15,816 bases of DNA from SG8-30 sp037443885 (GTDB lineage: Bacteria; Pseudomonadota; Gammaproteobacteria; Steroidobacterales; Steroidobacteraceae): positions 1-15,816 of the forward strand of contig JBBINN010000063.1 of the NCBI GenBank assembly GCA_037443885.1, read 5' to 3'. Both the position numbers and the translations under genes were made by a program. Each line of letters starts with the position of its first letter. Position 1 is the stretch's first letter. Of this stretch, positions 8,154 to 14,967 are shown in pieces. The notes beneath the pieces were generated by a model. The model was not told where the DNA came from. It saw only the letters and a list, made by a program, of their open reading frames with translations, and did no database searches.

Positions 8154-8963
8154 ATGGCATCACAGGCACTCTCCTCCAGCCGCCGCGAGACGATGGGCGG
8201 CCTCGCCAAGGGGCTCGAGGTGATCCGCGCGTTCACCCGCGAGCAGCCTGCGCTCACGCTGAGCCAGGTCGCCGCGGCCACGGGGCTCACGCCGGCGACC
8301 GCGCGGCGCTGCCTGCACACGCTCGAAGAACTCGGCTACGTGATGCGCCGTGAGCGGAGCTTCCTGCTGCGGCCGAAGGTCCTGGAGCTCGGCGCAGCCT
8401 ATCTCGAGTCCATGAACATCGAGGCGGTCACGGGCAACCTGCTCGAGGACCTCGCCCGCCAGACCGGTGACTCCGCGGCGCTCGCCGTGCTCGACGGCCC
8501 CGAGATCGTGTACGTCGCGCGCGCCTCGGTGCGCACGCTGATGCGGCTCGAGGCGCACGTCGGCAGCCGCTTGCCGGCTTATCCCACCTCGATGGGACGC
8601 GTGCTGCTCGCCGGCCTGCCCCCGGAACGACTGAAGTCCTACCTCGCCACGGCGAGGCTCGAGCCCCTGACCGAGCACACCGTCACCGACCCGAAGCGCC
8701 TGGAGCGCCTCGTCGACGAATGCCGGCGCAGCGGCTACGCGGCGGTCGAGGACGAGCTCGCCTACGGCGTGGTCGCCCTCGCCGTGCCGGTCCTCGACGC
8801 CGCGGGCCGCGTGGTCGCCGCACTCAACTCTTCCAGTCACTCGCGCAAGACGAGCAAGGCGAAGCTCGTGCGGGAGCGCCTGGCGATGCTGCAGGACGTG
8901 AGCCGGCAGATCTCGCGCGAACTCGCGCGACTGCCGGGCCTGTCGCTCAGCGCGCAGATCTGA
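8154..8963 (+). CDS. IclR family transcriptional regulator (PcaU/PobR-like)
   Basis: This 269-residue regulator has an N-terminal winged helix-turn-helix at about 15-75 (GGLAKGLEVIRAF, LTLSQVAAATGLTPATARRCLHTLEELGYV) and a C-terminal effector domain from about 85 (LEDLARQTGDSAALAVLDGPEIVYVARA, GSRLPAYPTSMGRVLLAG, GYAAVEDELAYGVVALAVPV). The pattern is closest, by eye, to the PcaU/PcaR/PobR group that senses aromatic acids and activates their breakdown. The ATG at 8154 was chosen because GGAGGA (8138-8143) precedes it by ten bases. An in-frame ATG at 8097 would add 19 residues but has no ribosome-binding site. The gene diverges from the five-gene minus-strand operon and is followed by an alpha/beta hydrolase 39 bases away. 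It probably regulates the divergent operon and its own strand. The effector is unknown; the aromatic link rests on family resemblance only. Confidence 0.92.
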   Translation: MASQALSSSRRETMGGLAKGLEVIRAFTREQPALTLSQVAAATGLTPATARRCLHTLEELGYVMRRERSFLLRPKVLELGAAYLESMNIEAVTGNLLEDLARQTGDSAALAVLDGPEIVYVARASVRTLMRLEAHVGSRLPAYPTSMGRVLLAGLPPERLKSYLATARLEPLTEHTVTDPKRLERLVDECRRSGYAAVEDELAYGVVALAVPVLDAAGRVVAALNSSSHSRKTSKAKLVRERLAMLQDVSRQISRELARLPGLSLSAQI

Positions 8964-9002
8964 ACGACCATCCGGCCGGATCCGTCCCCCGCCATTTGCC
9001 GC

Positions 9003-9851
9003 ATGAATACGAAGCATGTCTCGCTGAGCGAAGCGCCGACGCAGCCTACGGCACGGGCGGGCGCCCGATTCCTCGCGCGCGACGGAGCGCGGCTGTACTA
9101 CCGCGACGAAGGCACCGGTCCTCCGCTGGTGCTGATCCACGGCTGGCTCATGGACCTCACCGCCTGGGACGCCGAGCAGCTGACCTGGTCCAGGCACTTT
9201 CGCGTGCTGCGCATGGACCGGCGCGGCTTCGGCCGCTCTTCCGGTGCGCCGAGCTTTGCCCAGGATGCCGATGACGTCCTGGCGCTGCTCGACGAGCGCG
9301 GCGTCGAGCGTGCAGCCCTGCTCGGCATGTCGCAAGGCGCACGGATCGCGCTCGACCTGGCGCAGCGTGTGCCCGATCGCGTGAGCGCCCTCGTGCTCGA
9401 CGGCGCCCCCGCGATGGAGGGCCTGCCCTGCGGGCCGTGGCTGCAGGAGACACCGCTAGATCGCTACCGCAGGCTGCTCGCGGCCGAGGGCATCGAGGCG
9501 CTGCGCGCAGAGCTCGCCGCGCATCCCCTCATGCAGCTGCACACCCGGGACCCCGCGGCCCGGCAGGCGCTCGAAACCATGCTGGCCCGCTACGACGGCG
9601 CGGACTTCGCCGACCCCACTGCGACCCAGGCGTTGCGGCCGGTGGACTTCGCGAAGCTCGGCATGCCGGCGCTCGTCGTCAACGGCGAGCGCGACACGAC
9701 CCAGCGGCTAGCGGTCGGGGCAACGATCGCGCGCGCGATCCCTGGCTGCCGGCGGAGCATCATCCCGGGCGCCGGTCACCTGGCCTGTCTCGACGCGCCG
9801 GCCGCCTACGGCCGAATCGTCTCGGACTTCCTTCTCGAACACTCACCCTGA
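9003..9851 (+). CDS. Alpha/beta hydrolase
   Basis: This 282-residue protein is an alpha/beta-hydrolase-fold enzyme. The oxyanion-hole segment is LIHGW (44-48), the nucleophile elbow is GMSQG with Ser110, and the acid and base are likely Asp231 (NGERD) and His259 (PGAGHL). MDRRGFGRSS (71-80) is the usual loop before the lid. The first 20 residues look like an unstructured extension. No good ribosome-binding site precedes the ATG at 9003, so the start is less certain than the rest of the call. It sits between the IclR regulator (39 bases) and wrbA (26 bases), so co-transcription is likely. The family includes esterases, enol-lactonases and C-C hydrolases, as well as non-catalytic-serine relatives; with an intact triad, hydrolysis of an ester, lactone or C-C bond is likely. 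The substrate cannot be assigned. Confidence 0.9.
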   Translation: MNTKHVSLSEAPTQPTARAGARFLARDGARLYYRDEGTGPPLVLIHGWLMDLTAWDAEQLTWSRHFRVLRMDRRGFGRSSGAPSFAQDADDVLALLDERGVERAALLGMSQGARIALDLAQRVPDRVSALVLDGAPAMEGLPCGPWLQETPLDRYRRLLAAEGIEALRAELAAHPLMQLHTRDPAARQALETMLARYDGADFADPTATQALRPVDFAKLGMPALVVNGERDTTQRLAVGATIARAIPGCRRSIIPGAGHLACLDAPAAYGRIVSDFLLEHSP

Positions 9852-9877
9852 GCCTTCACGAACCGAATGGAGTTCAC

Positions 9878-10495
9878 ATGACCCAGATCCTCGTCCTCTA
9901 CTACAGCAGCTACGGCCATATCGAGCAGATGGCCTATGCCCAGGCGGAAGGCGCGCAGCGCGTCGCCGGTGTCCAGGCCATGGTCAAGCGCGTGCCGGAG
10001 CTCGTGCCGCCGGAGGTCGCGAGATCCGCCGGCATCCGCCTCGACCAGCCCGCGCCGATCGCCGACCCCAGCGAACTCGACCGCTACGACGCGATCATCT
10101 TCGGCACGCCGACCCGCTTCGGGAACATGGCCGCGCAGATGCGCAACTTCCTCGACCAGACCGGCGGCCTGTGGGCACGCGGGGCGCTGATCGGCAAGAT
10201 CGGCAGCGTCTTCTGCAGCACGGCAAGCCAGCACGGCGGCCAGGAGACGACCATCACCTCCTTCCACACCACGCTGCTGCACCACGGCATGGTGATCGTC
10301 GGCCTGCCCTACTCCTACAAGGACCTGGCCACCATGCGCGAAGTGACCGGCGGCACGCCCTACGGCGCGAGCTGCGTGACGGGCGCAGGCAACGAGCTGC
10401 GCATGCCCTCGGCGCTCGAGCTCGACATGTGCAAGTACCAGGGCGAGCACGTCGCGAAGATCACCGCGCAGTACCTGCGCGGCGCGGCGAAGTGA
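9878..10495 (+). CDS. wrbA: NAD(P)H:quinone oxidoreductase, WrbA type
   Basis: This 205-residue protein has the length and motifs of WrbA, a flavodoxin-fold, FMN-binding enzyme that reduces quinones by two electrons and so avoids semiquinone radicals. The FMN phosphate loop is YYSSYGHIEQMA (about 8-19). FGTPTRFGNMAAQMRNFLDQTGGLW (about 75-99), the Gln-His-Gly-Gly region QHGGQETT and the C-terminal YQGEHVAKI are all family hallmarks. The ATG at 9878 has GGAG at 9869-9872, five bases upstream. It is the last gene of the iclR-hydrolase-wrbA run and converges on the GntR gene. In a catabolic setting it may handle quinones formed from an aromatic or phenolic substrate, or protect against oxidative stress. 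Family assignment is secure, its exact partner is inferred, and the enzyme is probably cytosolic and tetrameric as in relatives. Confidence 0.95.
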   Translation: MTQILVLYYSSYGHIEQMAYAQAEGAQRVAGVQAMVKRVPELVPPEVARSAGIRLDQPAPIADPSELDRYDAIIFGTPTRFGNMAAQMRNFLDQTGGLWARGALIGKIGSVFCSTASQHGGQETTITSFHTTLLHHGMVIVGLPYSYKDLATMREVTGGTPYGASCVTGAGNELRMPSALELDMCKYQGEHVAKITAQYLRGAAK

Positions 10496-10524
10496 TTCCA
10501 CGAGCCGGACAGGTCGGCGCGGGC

Positions 10525-10547
10525 AAAAGGGGCAGCGCAGCGCGCTG
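10525..10547 (-). terminator. Weak intrinsic terminator candidate after the GntR gene
   Basis: On the minus strand a 6-bp perfect stem (CAGCGC/GCGCTG, 10547-10542 with 10538-10533) with a 3-base loop is followed by CCCCTTTT. It begins 13 bases after the GntR stop codon. The T-run is short and separated from the stem by four C, so efficiency is doubtful. The 65-base convergent gap between wrbA and the GntR gene holds nothing else of note. Confidence 0.3.
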
Positions 10548-10560
10548 AGCTGATCGACTC

Positions 10561-11280
10561 TTATCCGACGACGGTCTCGAGCGGAAAACCCGCCTGCTCG
10601 AAGCCGCGTCGGAAGTCCTCCACGTGGCGCCGCATCCAGTCGGCGGCGCCGGCGCGGTCGCGCGCGCGGATTGCGGCGACCATCGCCCGCTGCGCGCCAG
10701 CGATGCGCCGGCGCGCCTGCGGCAGCCGGTCGATGATGATCGCGAGGCTCGGCTCCACCAGCTGCACCAGCGGCTCGTTCGCCAGTACGAAGACAGGATT
10801 CCCCGAGGCCACGCCCAGGGCACGGAAGAACTGGCCGACCAGGGCGACCGCCTCGGTCGCCGGCAGTTCCCGCGACCCGAAGTCCTCCGCCAGCCGCTCG
10901 AGCGCAGCGAGCTGGGCGGCATCGCGCCGCCGCGCGGCGGCCGCCGCGACCGCCGGCTCGAGCGCGAGCAATGCCTCCCAGACGTCCGCGAAGCGGGCCT
11001 CGTGCAGCGTCAGCGCCTCGCGCAGGCCCTCGCCGACCGCGCCCACGGCGGGCCGGCTGACATAGAGCTTCTTGCCGCCGCCGCGACGCTCGACGAGCCC
11101 GGCGGACTGAAGGTTCCTGAGCGCCTCGCGCACCGTCGAGCGGTTCACGGCGAACTGCCGCGCGAGCTCCGTCTCGGTGGGCAGGCTGTCGCCCTCACCC
11201 AGCTCGCGGCCGAGGATCCGCGCGCGGATGGCGGCGGAGAGGCGCAGGTAGGCAGGCGCGGTGTCGAGGGGCTCGAACAT
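10561..11280 (-). CDS. GntR family regulator (FadR/FCD subfamily), likely regulator of the liu operon
   Basis: This 239-residue protein has an N-terminal winged helix-turn-helix at about 8-78, with GDSLPTETELARQFAVNRSTVREALRNLQSAGLVERRGG being typical of GntR proteins. The C-terminal helical effector domain, about 85-230, is of the FCD type. FCD proteins usually bind a metal through an Asp and three His. Here the FH..L position is Phe152 and the usual EHRAI His is Gln197; only His219 in RRHVED remains, so metal binding is unlikely. I chose the ATG at 11280, since the open frame upstream runs through the divergent gene start and its promoter. Its Shine-Dalgarno is weak. It diverges from the isovaleryl-CoA dehydrogenase operon with 85 bases between starts, and a matching operator lies in that gap. 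Autoregulation and control of the operon are inferred; an acyl-CoA effector is possible. Confidence 0.9.
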   Translation of the reverse strand: MFEPLDTAPAYLRLSAAIRARILGRELGEGDSLPTETELARQFAVNRSTVREALRNLQSAGLVERRGGGKKLYVSRPAVGAVGEGLREALTLHEARFADVWEALLALEPAVAAAAARRRDAAQLAALERLAEDFGSRELPATEAVALVGQFFRALGVASGNPVFVLANEPLVQLVEPSLAIIIDRLPQARRRIAGAQRAMVAAIRARDRAGAADWMRRHVEDFRRGFEQAGFPLETVVG

Positions 11281-11306
11281 GCCAGCGGGGCCTCGGGCGG
11301 TCACGC

Positions 11307-11336
11307 TTGATTGTCGGATTGTCCGACAATTATCAT
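11307..11336 (+). promoter_or_regulatory. Sigma-70 promoter with embedded GntR-type operator
   Basis: A -35 box TTGATT (11307-11312) and a -10 box TATCAT (11331-11336) are separated by 18 bases. That spacer is filled by an inverted repeat: ATTGTCGGA at 11310-11318 and its exact complement TCCGACAAT at 11322-11330. Inside it, ATTGTCCGACAAT (11318-11330) is itself a 13-bp palindrome close to the FadR-subfamily pattern TTGTCNGACAA. The start site would fall near 11343, followed by GGGAG at 11355-11359 and the liuA ATG at 11366. A bound GntR protein would block RNA polymerase. Boxes and operator are read from sequence; repression is inferred. Confidence 0.65.
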
Positions 11337-11365
11337 GTTCCGGCAAGCGACGTTGGGAGCCCGCC

Positions 11366-12529
11366 ATGTTCGACCTCGACTTCGACTTCGGCCTCGGCGA
11401 GCGTGCCGACGAGCTCCGAGCCGCCGTGCGCGAGTTCGCCCAGCGGCGCATCGCGCCGCGCGCCGCCGAGATCGACCACAGCAACCTCTTCCCGCGCGAC
11501 CTCTGGCCGGAACTCGGCGCCATGGGCCTGCTGGGGCTCACGGTCGAGCAGGACTACGGCGGCCTCGGCTACGGCTACCTCGAGCACGTGGTGGCGATGG
11601 AGGAGATCAGCCGCGCCTCGGGCTCGGTGGGGCTTTCCTACGGTGCCCACTCGAACCTGTGCGTGAACCAGATCCGCCGCTGGGGCAGCGACGCGCAGCG
11701 CCACCGCTTCCTGCCGAAGCTGATCTCGGGCGAGCACCTCGGCGCGCTCGCCATGAGCGAGACGGGCGCCGGCTCGGACGTGGTCTCCATGCGCACGCGC
11801 GCGCGGCCGGATGGCGGCGGCTTCATCCTCGACGGCCGCAAGATGTGGATCACCAACGGGCCAGGCGCGGACGTGCTGGTGGTCTACGCCTCGCTCGAGC
11901 CGGGCGCGGGCCCGAAGGGCATCACGGCCTTCATCGTCGAGCGCGGCATGCCGGGCTTCTCCACGGCCCAGAAACTCGACAAGCTGGGCATGCGCGGCTC
12001 GGACACCTGCGAGCTCGTCTTCGATTCCTGCCGAGTGCCCGCCACGAACATACTCGGTGACGTCGGCGGCGGCGCGAAGGTGCTGATGAGCGGCCTCGAC
12101 TACGAGCGCGTCGTGCTCGCAGGCGGGCCGCTGGGCCTGATGCGCGCCGCACTCGACCTCATCGTGCCCTACCTGCACGAGCGCAGGCAGTTCGGCCAGC
12201 CCATCGGCGAGTTCCAGATCATGCAGGCGAAGGTGGCCGACCTGTACGCCGCCTTCAACGCCGCGCGCGCCTACGCCTATGCCGTGGCGCGCGCCTGCGA
12301 CGCCGGCCGCACCACACGCTTCGATGCGGCCGCCTGCCTGATGCTCGCCTCGGAAAGCGGCGTGCGCGCCGGGCTCGAGGCCATCCAGGCGCTCGGCGGC
12401 AACGGCTACATCAACGAGTACGCCGCGGGGCGCCTGCTGCGCGACGCCAAGCTCTACGACATCGGCGCCGGCACCAACGAGATCCGCCGCATGCTGATCG
12501 GCCGCGAGATCTTCCGCGCCACGGCCTGA
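11366..12529 (+). CDS. liuA: Isovaleryl-CoA dehydrogenase
   Basis: This 387-residue FAD enzyme oxidises isovaleryl-CoA to 3-methylcrotonyl-CoA in leucine catabolism and passes electrons to ETF. The acyl-CoA dehydrogenase fold is complete. Two features point to the isovaleryl type. The catalytic Glu sits early, as Glu247 in GLDYERVVLAGGPLG. The position where most acyl-CoA dehydrogenases carry it (IYEGT) is Ala368 in IGAGTNEIRR. SVGLSYGAHSNLCVNQI (87-103), SETGAGSD (131-138) and LDKLGMRGSDTCELVF (204-219) also fit. The ATG at 11366 has GGGAG six bases upstream, and the longer open frame would overlap the promoter. It is the first gene of the liu operon, 17 bases before the carboxyltransferase gene, and follows the operator-promoter site at 11307-11336. 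Short-branched-chain or citronellyl-CoA dehydrogenases are less likely because of the neighbours. Confidence 0.95.
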   Translation: MFDLDFDFGLGERADELRAAVREFAQRRIAPRAAEIDHSNLFPRDLWPELGAMGLLGLTVEQDYGGLGYGYLEHVVAMEEISRASGSVGLSYGAHSNLCVNQIRRWGSDAQRHRFLPKLISGEHLGALAMSETGAGSDVVSMRTRARPDGGGFILDGRKMWITNGPGADVLVVYASLEPGAGPKGITAFIVERGMPGFSTAQKLDKLGMRGSDTCELVFDSCRVPATNILGDVGGGAKVLMSGLDYERVVLAGGPLGLMRAALDLIVPYLHERRQFGQPIGEFQIMQAKVADLYAAFNAARAYAYAVARACDAGRTTRFDAAACLMLASESGVRAGLEAIQALGGNGYINEYAAGRLLRDAKLYDIGAGTNEIRRMLIGREIFRATA

Positions 12530-12546
12530 CACGGGAGAGCCGGACC

Positions 12547-14157
12547 ATGCCAGTCCTCGAGACCCGCGCCGACACCCGCTCCGCCGAGTTCAGCGACAAC
12601 GCCGCGCACATGCAATCCCTCGTCGAGGATCTGCGCGCGCGGCTCGCGGCGAATGCGCTGGGCGGCGGCGAGGACGCCCGCCGCCGGCACACCGAGCGCG
12701 GCAAGCTGCTCGCGCGCGACCGCATCGAGGCGCTGCTCGACCCGGGCAGCCCGTTCCTCGAGGTCGCGCCGCTCGCCGCGCACGGGCTCTACGGCGGCGA
12801 CGCGCCCGCTGCGGGACTCGTCTGCGGCATCGGCCGCGTGCAGGGCCGGCTGGTGATGGTCGTGGCGAACGACGCCACCGTGAAGGGCGGCACCTACTTC
12901 CCGCTGACGGTGCGCAAGCACCTGCGCGCGCAGGAGATCGCGCTCGAGAACCGCCTGCCCTGCGTCTACCTCGTCGATTCCGGCGGCGCCTTCCTGCCGC
13001 TGCAGGACGAGGTGTTCCCGGACCGCGAGCACTTCGGGCGGATCTTCTACAACCAGGCGCAGATGTCGGCCGCCGGCGTGCCCCAGCTCGCGGTCGTGAT
13101 GGGCTCCTGCACCGCGGGCGGCGCCTACGTGCCAGCGATGTGCGACGAGAGCGTCATCGTGCGCAACCAGGGCACCATCTTCCTCGGCGGCCCGCCGCTG
13201 GTGAAGGCCGCGACCGGCGAGGTCGTGGACGCCGAGTCGCTCGGCGGCGGCGATGTCCACGCCCGCCAGTCGGGAGTCGTGGACCACCTCGCCGACAACG
13301 ACGCGCATGCGCTCAGGATCGCACGCGAGGCCATTGCCTCGCTCGCCCCCGGCGAGGCGCCCTGGCTCGAGACGGCCGAGCCGTGCGAGCCGGCCTGCGA
13401 CCCGGCCGGCCTCTACGGCGTGCTCCCGCGCGACCTGCGCCAGCCCTACGACGTGCGCGAGGTGATCGCGCGCCTCGTGGACGGCTCGGAGTTCCACGAG
13501 TTCAAGGCGCTGTACGGCAAGACCCTCGTCTGCGGCTTCGCGCGGCTGTGGGGCTATCCCGTCGCTATCGTCGCCAACAACGGCATCCTGTTCTCGGAGT
13601 CGGCGCTGAAGGGGGCGCACTTCGTGCAGCTCGCCGCGCGCCGGCGCACGCCCTTGCTGTTCCTGCAGAACATCACCGGCTTCATGGTCGGCAGGCGCTA
13701 CGAGAACTCTGGCATCGCCCGCGACGGGGCCAAGATGGTCACCGCGGTCGCCTGCGCGCCGGTGCCGAAGCTGACCGTGATCATCGGCGGCTCCTTCGGG
13801 GCCGGCAACTACGCGATGTGCGGCCGCGCCTACGGCGGGCGCTTTCTCTGGACCTGGCCGAACGCGCGGATCTCGGTCATGGGCGGCGAGCAGGCGGCGC
13901 ACGTGCTCGCCACGGTCCGCCGCGACGGCATCGAGGCCCGCGGCGGCGCCTGGCCCGACGAGGAACAGGCGAAGTTCATGGACGGGATCCGCGGCCAGTA
14001 CGAATCCCAGGGCAACCCCTATTACGCCACCGCAAGGCTCTGGGACGACGGGATCATCGACCCGCTCGACACGCGCCGCGTGCTCGGCCTGGCGCTCGCC
14101 GCGGCCGCGCGCGGCCCCGCGCCCCGCGCGGAACGCTATGGCGTGTTCCGCATGTAA
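12547..14157 (+). CDS. liuB: 3-Methylcrotonyl-CoA carboxylase, carboxyltransferase (beta) subunit
   Basis: This 536-residue protein transfers CO2 from carboxybiotin to 3-methylcrotonyl-CoA, giving 3-methylglutaconyl-CoA. It has two crotonase-fold halves. In the first, VDSGGAFLPLQDEVFPDREHFGRIFYNQAQMS (about 141-172) and GSCTAGGAYVPAMCDESVIV (about 185-204) line the active site. In the second, GFMVGRRYENSGIARDGAKMV and GGSFGAGNYAMCGRAYGGRFLWTWPNA (from about 414) follow. GGTYFPLTVRKHLRAQEIA and the length near 535 match methylcrotonyl-CoA carboxylase rather than propionyl-CoA carboxylase, which has a different signature. The ATG at 12547 has GGAGAG eight bases upstream, and NAAHMQSLVEDL near the N-terminus is typical of the family. 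It works with the biotin-carrying subunit encoded two genes downstream. The spacing of nine bases to liuC supports one transcript. Confidence 0.95.
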   Translation: MPVLETRADTRSAEFSDNAAHMQSLVEDLRARLAANALGGGEDARRRHTERGKLLARDRIEALLDPGSPFLEVAPLAAHGLYGGDAPAAGLVCGIGRVQGRLVMVVANDATVKGGTYFPLTVRKHLRAQEIALENRLPCVYLVDSGGAFLPLQDEVFPDREHFGRIFYNQAQMSAAGVPQLAVVMGSCTAGGAYVPAMCDESVIVRNQGTIFLGGPPLVKAATGEVVDAESLGGGDVHARQSGVVDHLADNDAHALRIAREAIASLAPGEAPWLETAEPCEPACDPAGLYGVLPRDLRQPYDVREVIARLVDGSEFHEFKALYGKTLVCGFARLWGYPVAIVANNGILFSESALKGAHFVQLAARRRTPLLFLQNITGFMVGRRYENSGIARDGAKMVTAVACAPVPKLTVIIGGSFGAGNYAMCGRAYGGRFLWTWPNARISVMGGEQAAHVLATVRRDGIEARGGAWPDEEQAKFMDGIRGQYESQGNPYYATARLWDDGIIDPLDTRRVLGLALAAAARGPAPRAERYGVFRM

Positions 14158-14166
14158 GGAGCCCCG

Positions 14167-14967
14167 ATGACCAGCGAGAACCTCGTCCTGCTCGAACGCG
14201 ACGACCGCGGCGTCGCCACCGTCACGCTGAACCGGCCGGAGCGGCACAACGCGCTGTCGGGCGGGCTGATCGACGCGCTGACGGCGACGCTCGTGCAGCT
14301 GCACGAGGACCCGACGATTCGCGTCGTCGTGCTCGCGGCAGCCGGCCCCACGTTCTGCGCCGGAGCCGACATCGACGAGATGCGCCGCGCAGCCGGCGCG
14401 ACGCCCGGCGACAACGAGCGCGAGGCGCGCCGCCTCGCCAACCTGCTGGTTCAGCTCGACGCGCTCGCCCACCCCGTGGTGGCGCGCATCCAGGGCCACG
14501 GTTTCGGCGGCGCGCTCGGGCTCGTCGCCGCCTGCGACGTCGCCGTCGCGAGCGAAGCGGCACAGTTCGCGCTGACCGAGGTGCGCCTCGGCATCGTGCC
14601 CGCGATGATCTCGCCGTTCGTGCTGCGCGCCATCGGCGCCCGGCAGGCGCGGCGCTACTTCCTGACGGCCGAACGCTTCGACGCGGCGGCCGCCGAGCGG
14701 CTGGGGCTCGTGCACCAGGTCGTGCCGGCGGAGGCGCTCGATTCCGCGGTGGCAGGGCTCGTCGCCGAGCTGCTCAAGGGCGCCCCGGGCGCCCAGGCCG
14801 AAGCCAAGCGCCTGATCCGCCACGTCACGGGCCGCAGCGACGACCAGGACCGCGCGTTCGCGGTGGAGACCGCGCACTGGATCGCGCGCCTGCGCGCGCT
14901 GGAGGAGGGCCGCGAGGGCCTCGGCGCGTTCCTCGAGCGCCGCGCCCCGGCGTGGAGGCACGACTGA
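14167..14967 (+). CDS. liuC: Methylglutaconyl-CoA hydratase (enoyl-CoA hydratase family)
   Basis: This 266-residue crotonase-fold enzyme should hydrate 3-methylglutaconyl-CoA to HMG-CoA. It shows LNRPERHNAL (21-30), the oxyanion-hole segments FCAGADIDEM (63-72) and GHGFGGALGLVAACD (110-124), and Glu138 in FALTEVRLGIVPAMISPFVLRAIG. The second Glu of rat enoyl-CoA hydratase, in GGGCELA, is Gly118 here. As I recall, bacterial LiuC proteins share this GGALGL and VRIG.PA.ISPFV pattern, so the change is probably a subgroup trait and not a defect. The ATG at 14167 lies nine bases after liuB, with AAGGAG at 14156-14161 overlapping the liuB stop and giving five bases of spacing. The stop overlaps the next start by one base (TGATG). 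Its place between the two carboxylase subunits is the standard liu order and supports the specific call. Confidence 0.92.
   Translation: MTSENLVLLERDDRGVATVTLNRPERHNALSGGLIDALTATLVQLHEDPTIRVVVLAAAGPTFCAGADIDEMRRAAGATPGDNEREARRLANLLVQLDALAHPVVARIQGHGFGGALGLVAACDVAVASEAAQFALTEVRLGIVPAMISPFVLRAIGARQARRYFLTAERFDAAAAERLGLVHQVVPAEALDSAVAGLVAELLKGAPGAQAEAKRLIRHVTGRSDDQDRAFAVETAHWIARLRALEEGREGLGAFLERRAPAWRHD

Noticed and set aside
14167..14967. LiuC as a catalytically impaired hydratase because one of the two Glu residues of rat enoyl-CoA hydratase is Gly
   Set aside because: The surrounding GGALGL and ISPFV pattern appears typical of bacterial methylglutaconyl-CoA hydratases, so it is likely a subgroup trait.
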